From positions 1 to 8,937 of the forward strand of contig JAESRD010000200.1 in NCBI GenBank assembly GCA_016764835.1: a stretch of DNA of 8,937 bases, read 5' to 3'. Below are positions 1 to 5,934 of this stretch, piece after piece. The position numbers and the translations under genes are program-made. The stretch's first letter is position 1; each line of letters begins with the position of its first letter. The stretch comes from Paracoccaceae bacterium. Its GTDB lineage: Bacteria > Pseudomonadota > Alphaproteobacteria > Rhodobacterales > Rhodobacteraceae. The notes under the pieces were generated by a model that was not told the DNA's origin, did not search any database, and saw only the letters and a list, made by a program, of their open reading frames with translations.

Positions 1-753
1 CATTGCAAAGATTATATTGAGGCGCTTTTCACCGATTTCACCTTGCTTGCGGGCGACCGCAATTTTGCTGATGATCACGCCGTTATCGGCGGCTTGGCCC
101 GGTTTAGAGACCAGCCCGTGGTCGTGATCGGGCATGAAAAGGGCAATGACACCAAGAGCCGAATTGAGCGCAATTTTGGCATGGCACGTCCCGAAGGCTA
201 CCGCAAAGCCCTGCGTCTGTTGGACCTTGCCGACAGGTTCAACCTACCGGTCATTGCCCTCGTCGACACAACCGGCGCCTATCCCGGCAAAGGTGCCGAA
301 GAGCGCGGCCAATCAGAGGCAATTGCGCGCACAACCCAGCGCTCTTTGCAGCTCGGCGTACCCATGGTTTCAGCCATTATTGGCGAAGGAGGTTCTGGCG
401 GCGCAGTAGCATTTGCTACAGCAAATCAAGTACTTATGCTTGAGCATTCGATCTATTCTGTCATCTCCCCCGAAGGCTGCGCCTCGATCTTGTGGAAGAA
501 CGCCGACAAGATGAAAGAAGCCGCCGAAGCCCTGCGTCTGACCGCGCAAGACCTCGCCCAGCTTGGCGTTTGCGACCGGGTAATCAAAGAGCCGCTCGGC
601 GGTGCCCACCGCGATCCGCAAGCCACAATCAGCTCTGTTGGCGATGCGATTGAGATCGCACTCAAAGAGATGAAAAACAGCAAACCCGCTGATCTGCGCA
701 GCAACCGGCGTAAGAAGTTCCTTGGGCTCGGCGCGCGCGGTTTGGCGGCTTAA
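1..753 (+). CDS. accA: Acetyl-CoA carboxylase carboxyltransferase subunit alpha, 3' part (5' end outside window)
   Basis: AccA pairs with AccD to form the carboxyltransferase that moves the carboxyl group from biotin on AccB to acetyl-CoA, giving malonyl-CoA, the committed step of fatty acid synthesis in the cytoplasm. The reading frame is open from base 1, and residues before the first possible start ([11 protein letters not shown]) are typical AccA sequence, so the gene begins upstream. About 250 codons are visible; the family is usually about 315-320 residues, so roughly 70 are missing. Family signatures in the visible part (numbered from base 1) include the GHEKG segment (45-48), [13 protein letters not shown] (59-70), DTTGAYPG (89-96), the Gly-rich GEGGSGGA turn (128-135) that shapes the oxyanion region, and [15 protein letters not shown] (152-166). 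The TAA stop shares a TTAA with the stop of the convergent hydrolase gene. Identification is firm. Confidence 0.97.
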   Translation, partial: HCKDYIEALFTDFTLLAGDRNFADDHAVIGGLARFRDQPVVVIGHEKGNDTKSRIERNFGMARPEGYRKALRLLDLADRFNLPVIALVDTTGAYPGKGAEERGQSEAIARTTQRSLQLGVPMVSAIIGEGGSGGAVAFATANQVLMLEHSIYSVISPEGCASILWKNADKMKEAAEALRLTAQDLAQLGVCDRVIKEPLGGAHRDPQATISSVGDAIEIALKEMKNSKPADLRSNRRKKFLGLGARGLAA

Positions 754-1499
754 GTCTTCGCGACAAAATCCACCACAAGCCCGGCCATCGGCCCCACATG
801 GTTCTTAAGGTTAAAGAACCCATGTTGGGCACGTGGCACTTGTGTGAGCGTGCAGCGGTCAGCGGGCCAAAGCGCGGCGAAACGCCGTGTGGTCTCTATC
901 GGCACCACCGGGTCGGCCTGACCGTGAGCCATCATACAGGGCACAAAAGCGGCGTCTGACAGGTCACCAATCAGCTGGATCGGCGAAATGTCGGGCCTGC
1001 CTTCGGGCGGACAAATCCGGTTGGTAAAACCGCCCGCGCCAATATCGGTCACCGGATTAAACAGAATAAGCCCAGCAATTTGGCGCTGCTGGCGGCGAAA
1101 AACATCAAGCGCCATAAGCCCGCCAAACGATGCGCCCAGCAGATATAACCGCCCATGCCCTGCCTCATAGGCGAATTCTTGCGCCACCTTGGCGGCGCGG
1201 TGCGCTTCTGCCAAGATCGCATCAAGGTCGGTCGGGCCATTATCGAGCACGCTATAGCGTAGCAATATCTGGCCAATCCCCGGCCCGTCACTCAGATTTT
1301 GGCAAAATGGCACCATCATTTCAGGCGCGCCGCCTACACCACCACCGCCATGAAAACACAAGATCAACGCCCGCTCAGGCGCGCGGGACGGCAAATACAG
1401 CCCCTCAAGACCGCCGCCAAGTGCAATGCTCTGCGGCCCATCGGCCGGGGTGCTAATCGCCGCCGCCCTCTTCCTCCGGCGTTTAAACCAGCCAATCAC
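750..1499 (-). CDS. Alpha/beta hydrolase (probable serine esterase or dienelactone-hydrolase-like)
   Basis: A 249-residue cytosolic-looking alpha/beta hydrolase; the substrate cannot be named from sequence. An oxyanion motif HGGGG is at 50-54, the nucleophile elbow GASFGG puts Ser at 124, the likely acid is Asp196 in HGQADPVVP, and the likely base is His226 in AQHGF, giving a full Ser-Asp-His triad in the expected order. The N-terminus ([11 protein letters not shown]) is short and very basic, with no convincing signal peptide or membrane segment. The start is GTG at 1499, overlapping the fmt stop as GTGA, with a GGAG eight bases ahead, so translation is probably coupled to fmt. It is the last gene of the def-defL-fmt operon and its stop overlaps the accA stop. 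The placement beside formyl-methionine genes does not obviously explain its role. The fold call is secure; esterase versus other hydrolase is open. Confidence 0.85.
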   Translation of the reverse strand: MIGWFKRRRKRAAAISTPADGPQSIALGGGLEGLYLPSRAPERALILCFHGGGGVGGAPEMMVPFCQNLSDGPGIGQILLRYSVLDNGPTDLDAILAEAHRAAKVAQEFAYEAGHGRLYLLGASFGGLMALDVFRRQQRQIAGLILFNPVTDIGAGGFTNRICPPEGRPDISPIQLIGDLSDAAFVPCMMAHGQADPVVPIETTRRFAALWPADRCTLTQVPRAQHGFFNLKNHVGPMAGLVVDFVAKT

Positions 1500-2395
1500 T
1501 CCAGCCGCTCCGGTAACGCCTTGCCGCGTAGCGCCTCATCCGCTGGCATTGCGCGTTTGCCCTGCCGCTGCAGCCGCGTCATCTGCACGCCACCTTGGCC
1601 GCAAACAACCACATTGCCCGGCAGTACCGTACCCGGCGCGCCCGCCGCCTCGGCTAATGCACAGCCCAGAATTTTGAGCCGCTCTTCTCCCGCCATCGTC
1701 CACGCCCCCGGCACCGGCGAAAGCCCCCGGATCAATCGGCCAATCTCTACCGCAGGCAGGGTCCAGTCGATCCGCGCCTCATCTTTGTTGATCTTTGCGG
1801 CATATGTCATGCCCGCCTCAGACTGAACCTGCGGCGTAAAACCAGCCAGATTTGCGACCACCCGGACCACGGCTGCGGCCCCCAAAGCGCTCAGCCGATT
1901 ATGCAAAATACCGGTGGTTTCCTCTGGCCCAATAGCACAGGTCTCGCGCGCCAAAACCGGCCCGGTATCAAGCCCGGCATCCATCTGCATAATGCAAATT
2001 CCAGTCTCAGTATCGCCCGCCATTATCGCCCGGTGTATCGGCGCCGCCCCGCGCCAGCGCGGCAGCAGCGAGGCATGAATATTGAGGCACCCATGCTGCG
2101 GCGCATCAAGCACACCCTGCGGCAGGATCAGACCGTAGGCCACGACAACGGCAATATCAGCCCCCAGATCAGCAAAGTCTTGTTGCGCCTGCGCCCCCTT
2201 GAGCGAGGCCGGATAACGCACCTCTAGCCCCAGCGCCTCAGCCGCCGCTTGCACCGGCGATGGCCGCAGCTTCTTGCCACGCCCAGCGGGCCGGGGCGGC
2301 TGCGAATAGACCGCTGCAATCTCATGGCCCGCTTTGTGCAACGCCTGCAACGCTGGCACCGAAAAATCGGGTGTTCCCATGAAGATAACGCGCAT
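1496..2395 (-). CDS. fmt: Methionyl-tRNA formyltransferase
   Basis: Fmt transfers a formyl group from 10-formyl-tetrahydrofolate to the amino group of Met-tRNA(fMet), producing the bacterial initiator tRNA. The 299 residues are close to the family's usual length of about 300-315. The N-terminal Rossmann-like domain starts with [16 protein letters not shown]. The catalytic Asn105, His107 and Asp143 triad (in [14 protein letters not shown] and MDAGLDTGP) and the [12 protein letters not shown] loop (109-120) are intact. The C-terminal OB-like tRNA-binding domain follows from about residue 205 ([16 protein letters not shown] onward). The ATG at 2395 overlaps the TAA of the deformylase-like gene by one base (TAATG) and has an AAGG-type ribosome binding site about six bases ahead. 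The downstream hydrolase start overlaps its TGA. Grouping with def is the common bacterial arrangement. Confidence 0.97.
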   Translation of the reverse strand: MRVIFMGTPDFSVPALQALHKAGHEIAAVYSQPPRPAGRGKKLRPSPVQAAAEALGLEVRYPASLKGAQAQQDFADLGADIAVVVAYGLILPQGVLDAPQHGCLNIHASLLPRWRGAAPIHRAIMAGDTETGICIMQMDAGLDTGPVLARETCAIGPEETTGILHNRLSALGAAAVVRVVANLAGFTPQVQSEAGMTYAAKINKDEARIDWTLPAVEIGRLIRGLSPVPGAWTMAGEERLKILGCALAEAAGAPGTVLPGNVVVCGQGGVQMTRLQRQGKRAMPADEALRGKALPERLE

Positions 2396-2895
2396 TACTT
2401 GCCTTTCTTTAGGTGGCTCTTAACCCGGCGCAAGAAGATATCGCGCTTGGTCCGGCTCAGCCGATCAAAGAACATTTTGCCCGCCAAATGGTCTATCTGG
2501 TGCTGCACAGATGTCGCCCAAAGCCCAACAAAGTCGCGCTCCTCAGCCTCACCTTCAGCGTTCAAAAACCCCACCGTCACCGCCCTTGGGCGGCTGATCA
2601 CGGCCGAATAACCCGGCAGATTAGGCGATGCTTCATCATGCTCGCGCAGCTGCGCGCTGGCATGCAAGACCACCGGATTGGCCAGTAACACCGCCTGCCC
2701 CCGCGCGGCGCTGGCATCCACCACCGCCAAACAGAGCGACACGCCAATTTGAGGCGCGGCCAACCCGTAGCCGGGCATCGCATCCATCGCCGCAACCATC
2801 TCGGCCCAAATCTCGCGCACCGCCTTATCAACCACCGCCACAGGGGCGGCCCGTTGGCGCAAGGTCGCATGCGGATAGCGCAGAAACTGGCTCAT
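2395..2895 (-). CDS. Peptide deformylase-like protein with altered catalytic residues
   Basis: A 166-residue member of the peptide deformylase family, paralogous to the canonical def directly upstream. Motif 1 is conserved (GYGLAAPQ, 42-49). Motif 2, normally EGCLS, reads EASPN followed by LPG (88-95), so the metal-binding Cys is replaced by Ser90 (codon TCG). Motif 3, normally HExDH, reads HQIDH (132-136), so the catalytic Glu is replaced by Gln133 (codon CAG); both metal-ligand His residues remain. From family knowledge these changes should abolish or strongly weaken deformylase activity, and degenerate deformylase-like paralogues are known in alphaproteobacteria. The frame is full length with no stops or frameshift, so it is a maintained gene and not decay. 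It starts by ATGA overlap with def, with GGGAG nine bases ahead, and its stop overlaps the fmt start. A regulatory, ribosome-binding or partner role is possible but is only inference. Confidence 0.9.
   Translation of the reverse strand: MSQFLRYPHATLRQRAAPVAVVDKAVREIWAEMVAAMDAMPGYGLAAPQIGVSLCLAVVDASAARGQAVLLANPVVLHASAQLREHDEASPNLPGYSAVISRPRAVTVGFLNAEGEAEERDFVGLWATSVQHQIDHLAGKMFFDRLSRTKRDIFLRRVKSHLKKGK
2477..2526. repeat. 50-bp imperfect direct repeat, copy in deformylase-like gene
   Basis: This segment matches 2980-3029 in def with 8 mismatches in 50 bases by hand alignment, at an offset of 503 bases. It encodes the motif-3 helix ([16 protein letters not shown]). It reflects shared descent of the two deformylase genes by tandem duplication, and is not a mobile repeat. 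Confidence 0.7.
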
Positions 2896-3413
2896 CCGCG
2901 CGCGCGCTCCCGCTTCAGCTTTTGCATCCTGCGGGTGATCATTTGGCGCCTCAGCGGCTTGAGGTAATCAATGAACAACTTGCCCGCCAGATGGTCGACT
3001 TCATGCTGCACACATGTCGCCCATAGCCCGTCAAATTCCTGCTCTTGCTCCACCCCGTCAATCCCCATCCAGCGCACACGCACCTCGGCGGGCCGCTCAA
3101 CATCGCCGTATTGCTCAGGGATCGACAGACAGCCCTCTTCATAAGTGTTCAGCGCCTCAGATTGCCAGGTGACAACCGGGTTGATCAACACCATCGGCTG
3201 CGGCTCGGCATCCTCGTCCTTGATGCAATCCATCACCAGCAACTGGCGCAGCACGCCCACTTGCGGTGCCGCCAGGCCAATGCCCGGCGCATCATACATT
3301 GTTTGCAACATATCCGCTGCCAAACTGCGCAAATCCTCGTCAATTGAGGCAACCAGTTTGGTTTTGGTTTTCAGGCGGGGATCTGGGTGGATCAATATGT
3401 TGCGCAATGTCAT
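2892..3413 (-). CDS. def: Peptide deformylase (canonical)
   Basis: Def is a metal-dependent hydrolase that removes the N-formyl group from nascent proteins at the ribosome exit. The 173 residues match the usual size. All three signature motifs are intact: GIGLAAPQ (44-51), EGCLS (93-97) with metal ligand Cys95, and HEVDH (137-141) with His137, His141 and the catalytic Glu138. The C-terminal tail is basic ([23 protein letters not shown]), as expected of a ribosome-contacting helix. It is the first gene of the def-defL-fmt-hydrolase operon, and its TGA overlaps the next ATG. No clear Shine-Dalgarno sequence lies in the 15 bases before its ATG at 3413, unlike the following genes, so it may be read from a very short or absent leader. 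It is transcribed away from the PLP enzyme gene. Confidence 0.97.
   Translation of the reverse strand: MTLRNILIHPDPRLKTKTKLVASIDEDLRSLAADMLQTMYDAPGIGLAAPQVGVLRQLLVMDCIKDEDAEPQPMVLINPVVTWQSEALNTYEEGCLSIPEQYGDVERPAEVRVRWMGIDGVEQEQEFDGLWATCVQHEVDHLAGKLFIDYLKPLRRQMITRRMQKLKRERARG
2980..3029. repeat. 50-bp imperfect direct repeat, copy in def
   Basis: Partner of the segment at 2477-2526. It encodes LWATCVQHEVDHLAGK of the active deformylase. Most of the mismatches cluster in the codons within the HExDH motif. Confidence 0.7.
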
Positions 3414-3540
3414 GGCGTCGATTTAGGCTATGACCCGGCCCCTTGCAACGGCCTTGGCGTTATGGCCCGTAAAACAGTGCATATCCGGCTTGCACATGAC
3501 CGCTGATAAGATAGCCTGCGCCAACACTTAGGAGCGCTTC
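3414..3540. promoter_or_regulatory. Divergent promoter region between def operon and malY/patB-like gene
   Basis: These 127 non-coding bases separate two genes read outward, so promoters for both should be here. On the minus strand, TTGCAA (3448-3443) and TAAATC (3425-3420) are spaced by 17 nt; used as -35 and -10 they would start RNA near the def ATG. On the plus strand, TTGCAC (3490-3495) is the best -35-like hexamer, with a poor TAGCCT 16 nt downstream. An AGGCTAT (3425-3431) is mirrored by ATAGCCT (3511-3517). These hexamer matches are weak; only the existence of a divergent control region is well supported. Confidence 0.55.
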
Positions 3541-4710
3541 ATGGATTTTGACACCGAGATAGATCGCCGCGGCACGCATAGCGCCAAATGGGACGCAATG
3601 GAGCAGGTCTACGGTGTCAGCCCCAATGACGGGCTGGCCATGTGGGTCGCCGATATGGACTTTCGTCCGCCGCAGGTTGTCCGCGATGCGCTGACGACAA
3701 TGGCCGAAACCGGTGTTTACGGCTATTTTGGCGATGACACAGCCTATAAAGATGCGATCATTTGGTGGATGCAGAACCGCCATGGCTGGCAGGTTCAGCC
3801 CGAAGAGATTTTCTCCACCCACGGCTTGGTCAACGGCACCGCAATCTGCCTTGATGCCTTTAGCCAGTCCGGCGACGGTATCGTGCTGTTCAGCCCGGTT
3901 TATCATGTCTTTGCCAAGCTGATCAGCGCCGCTGGCCGCGTGCCTGTTGACTGCGAAATGCAGCAGGTTGATGGCCGCTACACGCTCGACTTTGAGCGCT
4001 ACGACGCGCAAATGACCGGCAATGAGACCATGCTGATCCTGTGTTCGCCGCATAACCCCGGTGGCCGGGTCTGGACCCGCGCAGAGCTGAACGGTATCGC
4101 CGCCTTCGCCCGCCGCCACGGTTTGATCATCGTCTCCGACGAGATCCACCATGATCTGACCATGCCCGGCCAAACCCACATCCCCATGGCCCATATTGAG
4201 GGCATCGCCGACCGGCTGATTATGATGTCTGGCACCACCAAGACCTTCAATATTGCTGGCAGCCATATCGGCAATGTCATTATCGCCGACCCCGATCTGC
4301 GGGCTAAGTTCAACGCACGCATGTTAGCGGCTGGCATGTCGCCAAACGCCTTTGGTATGAATATGGCCACCGCCGCCTATTCGCCCGATGGTGCTGTTTG
4401 GGTTGATGAGTTACGCCAATATTTGGCCGATAACGCCAAGCTGTTCGACGCAGGTATTGCCGCCATCCCCGGCCTGCGCTCTATGAGCTTAGAGGCCACC
4501 TATCTGTCTTGGGTTGATTTTTCAGACACTGGCATGTCGGTCGAAGAATTTACGGCCCGCGTCGAAAAGACCGCCAAGATCGCCGTCAATCACGGCACGC
4601 CTTTTGGCGCTGGTGGGGAGACGTTCCTGCGGTTCAATATCGGCACAACGCGCGCACGCGTAGCCCAAGCGACGCAGCGTCTCGCCGCCGCATTCTCAGA
4701 TCTGCAATAA
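3541..4710 (+). CDS. MalY/PatB-family PLP-dependent aminotransferase, probable C-S (cystathionine beta-) lyase
   Basis: A 389-residue fold-type I PLP enzyme of the MalY/PatB subgroup, which mostly cleaves C-S bonds in cystathionine, cysteine or related thiols by beta-elimination, releasing pyruvate, ammonia and a thiol. The N-terminal RRGTHSAKWD (9-18) and VADMDF (36-41) resemble the subgroup start. PLP-site elements are present in order: Tyr121 in SPVYHVF, CSPHNPGGRVWT (168-179) with Asn172, SDEIHHDL (199-206) with Asp200, the Schiff-base Lys234 in SGTTKTFNIAGSH, and the carboxylate-binding Arg364 in FLRFN. The start has a strong AGGAG six bases ahead. It stands alone on the plus strand, divergent from def and ending 3 nt from the convergent small gene. 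The exact substrate (cystathionine, or methionine/sulfur-compound breakdown) cannot be told from sequence; a true aminotransferase is less likely. Confidence 0.9.
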   Translation: MDFDTEIDRRGTHSAKWDAMEQVYGVSPNDGLAMWVADMDFRPPQVVRDALTTMAETGVYGYFGDDTAYKDAIIWWMQNRHGWQVQPEEIFSTHGLVNGTAICLDAFSQSGDGIVLFSPVYHVFAKLISAAGRVPVDCEMQQVDGRYTLDFERYDAQMTGNETMLILCSPHNPGGRVWTRAELNGIAAFARRHGLIIVSDEIHHDLTMPGQTHIPMAHIEGIADRLIMMSGTTKTFNIAGSHIGNVIIADPDLRAKFNARMLAAGMSPNAFGMNMATAAYSPDGAVWVDELRQYLADNAKLFDAGIAAIPGLRSMSLEATYLSWVDFSDTGMSVEEFTARVEKTAKIAVNHGTPFGAGGETFLRFNIGTTRARVAQATQRLAAAFSDLQ

Positions 4711-4713
4711 AGC

Positions 4714-5058
4714 TTAGCGGGGCAAATACGCCACGGGCGCTTCTTGCTCCGCTACAAAATCCAGCGCCGGGCGGTCGGCATAGGGCGTATTCCACTTAAA
4801 CTCATAGACCCGCTCACCGCCCTCTTCGCGTGAGGTAACCACAAGACAGTGGTACAAGTGGCGCGCCCCGTCATAAATATCGACAAGCCCGCGCAGAGGT
4901 GGCGCATCCTTTGCCATTGCAAAGCCGCCCTGCCACAACCGGCGCACCCGGTGCACATCATCACCGTCATGCACACAGAGCCGCGACGACTTGCGCAACA
5001 TTGCTTCACGCGCCTCGGCCAAGCCTTGGCGCACTGCTTCTGGCAAAAATTCTGACAT
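4714..5058 (-). CDS. Conserved-looking small protein of unknown function (114 aa)
   Basis: I do not recognise a characterised family. The protein resembles, from memory only, small hypothetical proteins of Rhodobacterales. It has an N-terminal amphipathic helix-like stretch (MSEFLPEAVRQGLAEAREAMLR), followed by a strand-rich, charged body (RLCVHDGDD, FAMAKDAPPLRGLVDIYDG, LYHCLVVTS, YEFKWNTP) and a C-terminal APVAYLPR. There is no signal peptide or membrane segment. I prefer the ATG at 5058 (MSEFLPE) because AGGGGG lies five bases ahead; a longer form from ATG at 5082 adds eight residues but has no such site and would run into a palindrome. It follows cobM on the same strand after 111 nt, so it may have its own promoter. 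It converges with the PLP enzyme gene, leaving a 3-nt gap. Codon usage looks like that of its neighbours. Confidence 0.8.
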   Translation of the reverse strand: MSEFLPEAVRQGLAEAREAMLRKSSRLCVHDGDDVHRVRRLWQGGFAMAKDAPPLRGLVDIYDGARHLYHCLVVTSREEGGERVYEFKWNTPYADRPALDFVAEQEAPVAYLPR

Positions 5059-5064
5059 AACGGC

Positions 5065-5070
5065 CCCCTT
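5065..5070 (-). promoter_or_regulatory. Ribosome binding site that sets the small gene's start
   Basis: On the minus strand AAGGGGG is followed by CCGTT and then ATG at 5058. It is the only good Shine-Dalgarno-like sequence near the candidate starts and favours 5058 over the upstream ATG at 5082. Confidence 0.6.
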
Positions 5071-5079
5071 GCTCATAAA

Positions 5080-5094
5080 CATGACCCGGTCATG
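5080..5094. promoter_or_regulatory. Perfect 15-nt inverted repeat, operator-like
   Basis: The sequence CATGACC-C-GGTCATG has two perfect 7-bp arms around one central base. It lies 21 bases before the preferred start of the small gene at 5058, between that start and the AT-rich upstream block. The size and position suit the binding site of a dimeric repressor, but no regulator gene is in view. It could also form a short RNA hairpin in the leader. Confidence 0.35.
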
Positions 5095-5169
5095 GCAAAA
5101 ATCAAGTTAACTATTTGGCTAACCGTTAAAGAATCACCATATCCCTTGTTTATAGCCCCCAAGAGCCGC

Positions 5170-5934
5170 CTATTTGGCGCGTGGGCGCAACAGATGTGGC
5201 CGCGCCGCGTCATACAGCGCCGAATCGGGGAAGCCCTGATCGGGCGAAAGCGCAGGGCCAATAAAAATAAGCGCCGTGCGCGTAATCTTGGCCGCCCGCA
5301 CCTGTTCGCGGATCGTATCCAGCCGCCCGCGCAAGATCATCTCGTCGGGCCAGCCGACCCGGTAAACCACTGCTACCGGGCATTGCGCCCCATAATGCGG
5401 GGCCAATTGTCGCTCGATCTCGCGCAATGCGCGAATGCCAAGATGGATCACCAGCGTCGCCCCGGTGCGGCCAAAGTTCTCCAGCGTCTCACCCGGCGGC
5501 ATCGAGGTTGATTTCATCGACATCCGGGTCAAAATGATCGACTGCGCCACTTCCGGCACGGTCAGCTCTTGCCCCAGGGCTGCAGCCGCAGCCGCATAGG
5601 CCGACACGCCGGGGATAATTTCATAACCGATCCCGTCGGCATTGAGCCGCCTGATCTGCTCGGCAATCGCGCCGTAAAGTGACGGATCGCCTGAATGCAC
5701 CCGCGCCACGTCCTCGCCGCGGGCCTGCGCTGCCAAAATCTGCGCATGGGTCTCATCAAGGCTCATCGGCGCTGTATCCATCACCAACGCCCCCTCAGGC
5801 ACGCCCGCAACCACGGCCTCCGGCACCAGTGACCCTGCATAAAGACAAACCGGGCAGCGCCCAATCAGCCGCGCCGCCTTAAGCGTCAATAGTTCCGGGT
5901 CACCCGGACCGGCGCCAATGAAATAAACCTTCAT
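5170..5934 (-). CDS. cobM: Precorrin-4 C(11)-methyltransferase
   Basis: CobM uses S-adenosylmethionine to methylate C-11 of precorrin-4, giving precorrin-5 in cobalamin ring synthesis. At 254 residues it has the normal length of the tetrapyrrole methylase fold. The N-terminal SAM-site motif is VYFIGAGPGDPELLTLKAARL (3-23), followed by the conserved ARVHSGDPSLYGAIAEQ (77-93), YEIIPGVSAYAAAAA (104-118) and TRMSMKSTSMPPGE (136-149), the last being characteristic of CobM/CbiF among the paralogues. Its ATG overlaps the TGA of the cbiG-cobJ gene (ATGA) and has a strong AAAGGAG eight bases ahead. It is the last recognisable gene of the cob operon here. CbiF, the cobalt-precorrin-4 enzyme of the anaerobic route, is the close alternative, but the neighbours favour CobM. 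Confidence 0.95.
   Translation of the reverse strand: MKVYFIGAGPGDPELLTLKAARLIGRCPVCLYAGSLVPEAVVAGVPEGALVMDTAPMSLDETHAQILAAQARGEDVARVHSGDPSLYGAIAEQIRRLNADGIGYEIIPGVSAYAAAAAALGQELTVPEVAQSIILTRMSMKSTSMPPGETLENFGRTGATLVIHLGIRALREIERQLAPHYGAQCPVAVVYRVGWPDEMILRGRLDTIREQVRAAKITRTALIFIGPALSPDQGFPDSALYDAARPHLLRPRAK

Larger units (their letters stand above)
5059..5169 (-). promoter_or_regulatory. AT-richer intergenic region, probable promoter of the small unknown gene
   Basis: These 111 bases between cobM and the small gene are clearly AT-richer than the surrounding coding sequence, especially 5095-5160. They contain a GTTAAC palindrome (5106-5111), a GAATC (5131-5135), which fits the GANTC target of the alphaproteobacterial CcrM methylase, and the 15-nt inverted repeat described separately. 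A minus-strand TTGATT (5105-5100) is a possible -35 but no good -10 is properly spaced. I see no convincing Rho-independent terminator for the cob operon. Confidence 0.4.

Noticed and set aside
1299..1826. 175-codon plus-strand open frame across the hydrolase/fmt junction
   Set aside because: Opposite two well-identified genes, low-complexity Arg/Pro/Ala composition, no ribosome binding site or family signature.
2395..2895. Deformylase-like gene as a pseudogene
   Set aside because: There is no frameshift or premature stop, it has a ribosome binding site and coupled junctions, and the fold motifs are retained; changed active-site residues alone do not make it a pseudogene.
3425..3517. AGGCTAT / ATAGCCT inverted pair in the divergent promoter region
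   Set aside because: Only seven bases, separated by 79 bases; likely by chance, so mentioned but not called an operator.
3460..4266. 268-codon minus-strand open frame opposite the PLP enzyme gene
   Set aside because: It lies wholly antisense to a gene with intact PLP motifs, has no family resemblance, and is expected from GC-rich codon bias.
5107..5123. CtrA-like site TTAAC-N7-CTAAC beside a GAATC (CcrM-type) sequence
   Set aside because: The half-sites are 12 bases apart, not the 11 of the TTAA-N7-TTAA consensus, and the second half has a mismatch. A single GANTC is not informative.
5098..5125. Possible terminator for the cob operon: weak stem (GTTA/TAAC) followed by TTGATTTTT on the minus strand
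   Set aside because: The stem is only four AT-rich base pairs and the T run is interrupted and offset; not a convincing Rho-independent terminator.
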